From positions 1 to 5,470 of the forward strand of contig JAUSEJ010000856.1 in assembly GCA_030650265.1 (NCBI GenBank): a DNA stretch of 5,470 bases, given 5' to 3'. Made by a program: the position numbers and the translations under genes. Under the pieces are notes generated by a model that worked only from the letters and a program-made list of their open reading frames with translations, did no database searches and was not told the DNA's origin. Shown in pieces: positions 5,301-5,470 of the stretch. Numbering within the stretch: the stretch's first letter is position 1; each line of letters begins with the position of its first letter. This DNA is from Dehalococcoidia bacterium. GTDB taxonomy: Bacteria > Chloroflexota > Dehalococcoidia > JACPQF01.

Positions 5301-5470
5301 GAGCTCCTCCATTCTACTCCGGCCGCCGGCGCGGTCGATGTAGTCGTAGATATCCTTCCGCACGTAGCAACACTTCTGCAGGTACTCGGCGAAGGGCTGG
5401 GGATTGGCCCCCGAGGCGCTCGCCCTCCCCCGGTCAATGTAATCCTTGATGTGGTCCTCGTCGTGAGCAT
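5277..5470 (-). CDS. Class I CoA-transferase alpha subunit, GctA/IpdA-like (C-terminal fragment)
   Basis: Only the last 63 codons and the stop (TAG, 5279-5277) lie in the window; the gene continues past the right edge. The reading frame starts at 5468 with residues AHDEDHIKDYIDRG. The fragment shows the usual end of family I CoA-transferase alpha chains: an Asp-rich helix start, a PFAEYLQK segment, a YDYIDRAG segment and a charged MEELRRKW tail. The start of the next gene lies inside its last codons, the arrangement expected for the two chains of one enzyme made in equal amounts. The catalytic region of the alpha chain is not visible, so the substrate cannot be read from it. Family identification rests mainly on the neighbouring beta subunit. 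The alternative frame that begins with ATG at 5470 is a shadow. Confidence 0.8.
   Translation of the reverse strand, partial: AHDEDHIKDYIDRGRASASGANPQPFAEYLQKCCYVRKDIYDYIDRAGGRSRMEELRRKWIDG

Noticed and set aside
5285..5470. 62-residue N-terminal extension of the CoA-transferase beta subunit
   Set aside because: This stretch is a Thr/Ser/Pro/Arg-rich out-of-frame reading of the alpha-subunit C-terminus, which has clear family character in the neighbouring frame.
1..5470. tRNA, rRNA, CRISPR arrays, insertion sequences or phage genes
   Set aside because: No tRNA-like cloverleaf, regularly spaced repeats, transposase motifs or terminal inverted repeats were seen on either strand.

Overview
This is a GC-rich bacterial window in which all six recognisable genes are on the minus strand, so transcription runs from the right edge to the left. 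The long open frames on the plus strand are shadows. The taxon is uncertain. The substrate-binding lipoprotein has a long Ala/Pro/Thr linker after its lipobox cysteine, and the catabolic genes resemble those of uncultivated soil or marine Chloroflexota (Dehalococcoidia-like) and similar metagenomic lineages. This is an impression from protein style, not a demonstrated placement.

Layout in transcription order. (1) 5470-5277: C-terminal 63 residues of a class I CoA-transferase alpha subunit (GctA/IpdA type), cut by the window edge. (2) 5284-4481: the matching beta subunit (GctB/IpdB type), overlapping the alpha gene by 8 nt. (3) 4480-4278: a 203-nt gap with a hairpin and a short direct repeat. 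(4) 4277-2829: a UbiD-family prenyl-FMN-dependent decarboxylase with every expected catalytic and metal-binding residue. (5) 2752-2600: a 50-residue zinc-ribbon protein with a perfect ribosome binding site. (6) 2445-1288: a TTG-initiated NMT1/TauA-type ABC-transporter substrate-binding lipoprotein, followed 10 nt later by a perfect 18-bp hairpin. (7) 1050-1022: a near-consensus sigma70 promoter. (8) 1007-1: the first 335 residues of a COG2509-type FAD-dependent dehydrogenase, cut by the left edge.

Working model (inference): the first five genes form a catabolic cassette. The lipoprotein would capture a small organic acid outside the cell. UbiD would remove or add a carboxyl group on an aromatic or alpha,beta-unsaturated acid, with the zinc ribbon as a possible accessory subunit comparable to the D subunit of BsdBCD/VdcBCD decarboxylases. 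The CoA-transferase-like heterodimer would act on a CoA thioester. Its beta subunit lacks the glutamate of true glutaconate CoA-transferase and looks more like IpdB, whose complex hydrolytically opens a ring of a CoA thioester in steroid degradation. The FAD protein has its own promoter and may be a separate unit. No transporter permease or ATPase, no UbiX flavin prenyltransferase and no regulator gene is present in the window. I see no RNA genes, insertion sequences or CRISPR arrays.
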